The notes under the pieces: model-generated
Seen by the model: the letters and a program-made list of their open reading frames with translations, nothing else
What the model was told of the DNA's origin: nothing
The model's database searches: none
In this document: in pieces, positions 4,868 through 6,806 of the stretch
Layout of the letters: every line of letters begins with the position of its first letter
How positions within the stretch are numbered: position 1 is the stretch's first letter
Translations under genes and position numbers: made by a program
Origin: Candidatus Zixiibacteriota bacterium
Lineage (GTDB): Bacteria; Zixibacteria; MSB-5A5; GN15; FEB-12
Length of the DNA stretch: 6,806 nucleotides
Assembly: GCA_030591625.1 (NCBI GenBank)
Contig: JAUVAR010000147.1
Span: 1-6,806, forward strand
Reading direction: 5' to 3'

Positions 4868-6043
4868 CTATTTCAGCACATCAAGATACTTATACCCCGA
4901 ACCGGTAATGAATAGCACGACTCGTTCATCTTTTTCAACTTGTCCGGCTGTGATCATTTTGCGCAATGCAGAAAGTGTAGCTCCACCTTCGGGTGCAGCA
5001 AATACCCCCTCTTTAGAGGCAAGCTCACGAGTGTCAGATAATAATTCTGCATCTGATACAGCCAACGCCGTGCCACCACTCTTGCGGATTGCCTCAAGCA
5101 TCAGAAAATCACCCACCGCCCCTGGCACACGAAGCCCAGCAGCAACAGTTGACGGATTCTCCCACGTAGTCGCACTATCCGCGCCTGACTCAAACGCGCG
5201 GACAATTGGCGCACAACCTTCGGTCTGAACAGAAACCATGCGTGGACGTTTGGAGTTTATCCAACCGAGTTTTTCCATTTCATCGAACGCTTTCCACATT
5301 CCAATCAACCCGGTCCCCCCACCGGTCGGATAGATAACAATATCCGGCAGTTCGAATTCAAAATGTTCGGCCAATTCGTAACCCATAGTTTTCTTACCTT
5401 CAATTCGATAAGGCTCTTTGAGCGTAGCGACAGAAAACCAACCTTCACTCTTAACCAACTCACCCACCCTATGTCCACAGTCAGCAATTGTACCATCAAC
5501 AAATTCAATCTCTGCCCCATGATAATCGCAATCAACCCGAAACGGTTCGGGAACATCGGACGGCATTATAACTTTGCAGCGCATTCCGGCCCGAGCTGCA
5601 TAGGCCGCAACCGCCGATCCGGCATTACCGGCAGTCGGGATAATTAAATTCTCAATCCCAAGTTCTTTCGCACGAGAAACAGCCATCGAAAGTCCACGCG
5701 CTTTAAATGATCCGGTTGGGTTGGTCGATTCATCCTTAAAGTAAAGATTCGAAAGTCCTAATTCTTGTCCAACCTTTTTTGACTCCAACAGTTCTGTGCC
5801 ACCTTCGCCAAGACAAACGACGTTCGATTCATTTTGTACCGGCAAAACTTCTTCATATCGCCAGATCGTGTTAGCACGACCGGCAAGACTATCCTTTGTA
5901 AGCGTAGTTGCAGCTTTGGCATAATCGTAATTAATCAGTAGTGGTCCACCACATTCACATAGATTAAGAATTTCGTTGATATCAAATCTGCGCGAGCATT
6001 TGGAACAGTATATATCTTTTACGGTCGAGGCGGTCGGATGCAT
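4868..6043 (-). CDS. thrC: Threonine synthase
   Basis: The complete 391-residue product is a PLP fold-type II enzyme that converts O-phosphohomoserine to threonine in the cytoplasm, the last step of threonine biosynthesis. The N-terminus carries a small zinc-ribbon-like motif with Cys13/Cys16 and Cys29/Cys31, typical of the shorter bacterial and archaeal threonine synthases. The PLP lysine is Lys114 in STNPTGSFKARGL. TAGNAGSA (137-144) is the cofactor-contacting Asn loop, and PTGGGTGLIG (239-248) is the phosphate-binding glycine loop. A C-terminal ITGSGYKYLDVLK closes the fold. Start: ATG at 6043 with AGGAG 9 nt upstream. Nothing is missing or unusual. A threonine dehydratase or cysteate synthase relative is possible in principle, but the overall layout favours ThrC. 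It appears monocistronic within this window, since the upstream neighbour is divergent. Confidence 0.95.
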   Translation of the reverse strand: MHPTASTVKDIYCSKCSRRFDINEILNLCECGGPLLINYDYAKAATTLTKDSLAGRANTIWRYEEVLPVQNESNVVCLGEGGTELLESKKVGQELGLSNLYFKDESTNPTGSFKARGLSMAVSRAKELGIENLIIPTAGNAGSAVAAYAARAGMRCKVIMPSDVPEPFRVDCDYHGAEIEFVDGTIADCGHRVGELVKSEGWFSVATLKEPYRIEGKKTMGYELAEHFEFELPDIVIYPTGGGTGLIGMWKAFDEMEKLGWINSKRPRMVSVQTEGCAPIVRAFESGADSATTWENPSTVAAGLRVPGAVGDFLMLEAIRKSGGTALAVSDAELLSDTRELASKEGVFAAPEGGATLSALRKMITAGQVEKDERVVLFITGSGYKYLDVLK

Positions 6044-6084
6044 CTATCGGTTCTCCTAGCATAATAAGTATAGCATAAGTTTAG

Positions 6085-6114
6085 AATATAGCTATACAGT
6101 TGCACCAAGGTCAA
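6085..6114 (-). promoter_or_regulatory. Probable sigma70 promoter of threonine synthase, with overlapping inverted repeat
   Basis: On the minus strand TTGACC (6114-6109) and TATATT (6090-6085) are separated by 18 nt, giving a start near 6078 and a leader of about 35 nt. A second possible -10 with extended TGC (TGCTATACT) lies nearer the gene at about 6069-6077. GTATAGC at 6068-6074 and GCTATAC at 6091-6097 form a 7-bp inverted repeat flanking the -10, so a regulator could bind here. Confidence 0.5.
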
Positions 6115-6130
6115 GCTTGCTATCTTTGAT

Positions 6131-6158
6131 TTGACGGACCGTTATACAGATTGATAAA
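6131..6158 (+). promoter_or_regulatory. Weak candidate promoter for the right-hand membrane protein
   Basis: TTGACG at 6131-6136 is a good -35. The best spaced -10 is GATAAA at 6153-6158, 16 nt away, which is a poor match. It would give a leader of about 23 nt before ATG 6188. Confidence 0.3.
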
Positions 6159-6187
6159 AGAATCGGCATTCAGTATATTGGCTCCCT

Positions 6188-6806
6188 ATGAATCAGAACA
6201 GAGCACAGCTTCTTACAGCTACAATCAGCTACTATTTAATGATAGCTGCATACTTTTTCTTTTCGTTCTTCCCAACGGTGAGAGCATGGGGTCTGAACTG
6301 GTGGGCGCATTGGCCAAACCCTGTCGTCTATTCATTGCTTGTAATAGGACTAATTGTACCCGTTGTCGCCTGGTTCATTCTCAAACCATTACAAAACAGA
6401 CCCTGCAAACCAGAAAAAAAAGATAACAAGTTTCTATACACAATTATTTCGGCATTCTTATTAATTACACTCAGCTTAGCATTCTATTACTATCGTGCGA
6501 ACACCCATTTCCTTGGTGACGGTTATTTGCTAATCAGTAAACTTGCATCCGAAAATCCATTTATCAAACCCCGAAATTACGGGGCGATGACATCACAACT
6601 TTATCTTGTCAGACATGTAACAGGTCTTTCTCTTGAAGGCTCCAGGTTAGCTTATCAGATTGTCTCATGGTTAAGTGGATTAATCTTTGTCGCACTCATT
6701 CTATCGTACAGCAAATCCCTCTTTACGAGCATCCGTGACAGACTTGGTTTCTCTCTCATGATGTTAAGCGGTGGATACATGCTAATGTTTTTTGGTTACG
6801 TTGAAA
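6188..6806 (+). CDS. Multi-pass membrane protein, possible GT-C type glycosyltransferase, cut by window edge
   Basis: The plus-strand frame is open from ATG 6188 to the window end (206 residues). Hydrophobic segments lie at about residues 12-30, 46-66, 82-100, 155-174 and 188-204, so this is a polytopic inner-membrane protein. After the third segment comes THFLGDGYLLISKL, with Asp111 in the loop expected to face outward. The visible part ends with SGGYMLMFFGYVE. A conserved acidic residue in an early external loop is the usual catalytic feature of GT-C (ArnT/PMT-like) glycosyltransferases, and the GDGYLL and FFGYVE words recall large membrane glycosyltransferase-like proteins of uncultured bacteria. 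Both points are inference, as most of the protein is not shown. The in-frame stop at 6155-6157 and the lack of any earlier start codon fix the start at 6188 or later. No clear Shine-Dalgarno sequence precedes it. It is divergent from threonine synthase, with 144 nt between them. Confidence 0.8.
   Translation, partial: MNQNRAQLLTATISYYLMIAAYFFFSFFPTVRAWGLNWWAHWPNPVVYSLLVIGLIVPVVAWFILKPLQNRPCKPEKKDNKFLYTIISAFLLITLSLAFYYYRANTHFLGDGYLLISKLASENPFIKPRNYGAMTSQLYLVRHVTGLSLEGSRLAYQIVSWLSGLIFVALILSYSKSLFTSIRDRLGFSLMMLSGGYMLMFFGYVE

Noticed and set aside
6151..6426. 91-residue plus-strand frame starting with TTG at 6151
   Set aside because: It overlaps the membrane-protein frame starting at 6188, which stays open to the window edge and has clear hydrophobic segments. 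This one has neither.
1..6806. CRISPR array, tRNA or rRNA genes, insertion sequence ends
   Set aside because: I looked for regularly spaced direct repeats, cloverleaf-like segments, ribosomal RNA words and transposase motifs and saw none.

Overview
The window comes from a diderm (Gram-negative type) bacterium. The evidence is a signal-peptide-bearing beta-barrel protein, Shine-Dalgarno-led genes and sigma70-type promoters. Base composition is moderate, somewhat AT-rich by eye. The gene mix (DUF4405 membrane protein, DUF134 plus NifX-like operon, TTG starts, a 'GDGYLL...FFGYVE' membrane protein) recalls uncultured anaerobic lineages such as Zixibacteria or the old Deltaproteobacteria. That placement is a guess from family distribution and was not tested.

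Layout. (1) Positions 1-755, minus strand: the N-terminal 251 residues of a DUF4405 membrane protein with a paired-histidine membrane core, cut by the window edge. (2) Positions 756-1062: a divergent intergenic region with only weak promoter-like words. (3) Positions 1063-2736, plus strand: a likely two-gene envelope unit. It holds a small secreted protein with Asp-rich calcium-type loops and three VC(N/D)G motifs, a strong 12-bp intercistronic hairpin, and a 372-residue outer-membrane beta-barrel protein. (4) Positions 2737-2973: an unusually structured intergenic region with three separate inverted repeats. These are a 13-bp stem around a 47-nt loop, an 8-bp tight hairpin, and a perfect 20-bp palindrome immediately downstream of a good sigma70 promoter. 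(5) Positions 2974-4814, plus strand: DUF134 (UPF0251) helix-turn-helix protein, NifX/NifB-type iron-molybdenum cluster-binding protein, TrmO/TsaA-like methyltransferase and a PaaI-like hotdog thioesterase. The first three are tightly packed and the first two overlap by 56 nt. (6) Positions 4868-6043, minus strand: a complete threonine synthase, convergent with the hotdog gene. (7) Positions 6188-6806, plus strand: the start of a multi-pass membrane protein, possibly a GT-C type glycosyltransferase, divergent from threonine synthase and cut by the right edge.

How the genes may work together. The DUF134-NifX pair is a recurrent partnership in anaerobes and suggests handling of a metal cluster outside nitrogen fixation, since no nitrogenase or nifB gene is in view. 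The 20-bp palindrome at the predicted transcription start is a credible operator, possibly bound by the DUF134 protein itself. The upstream envelope unit and the DUF4405 protein could belong to the same metal or redox physiology, but only proximity supports that. Threonine synthase and the right-hand membrane protein look unrelated to the rest.
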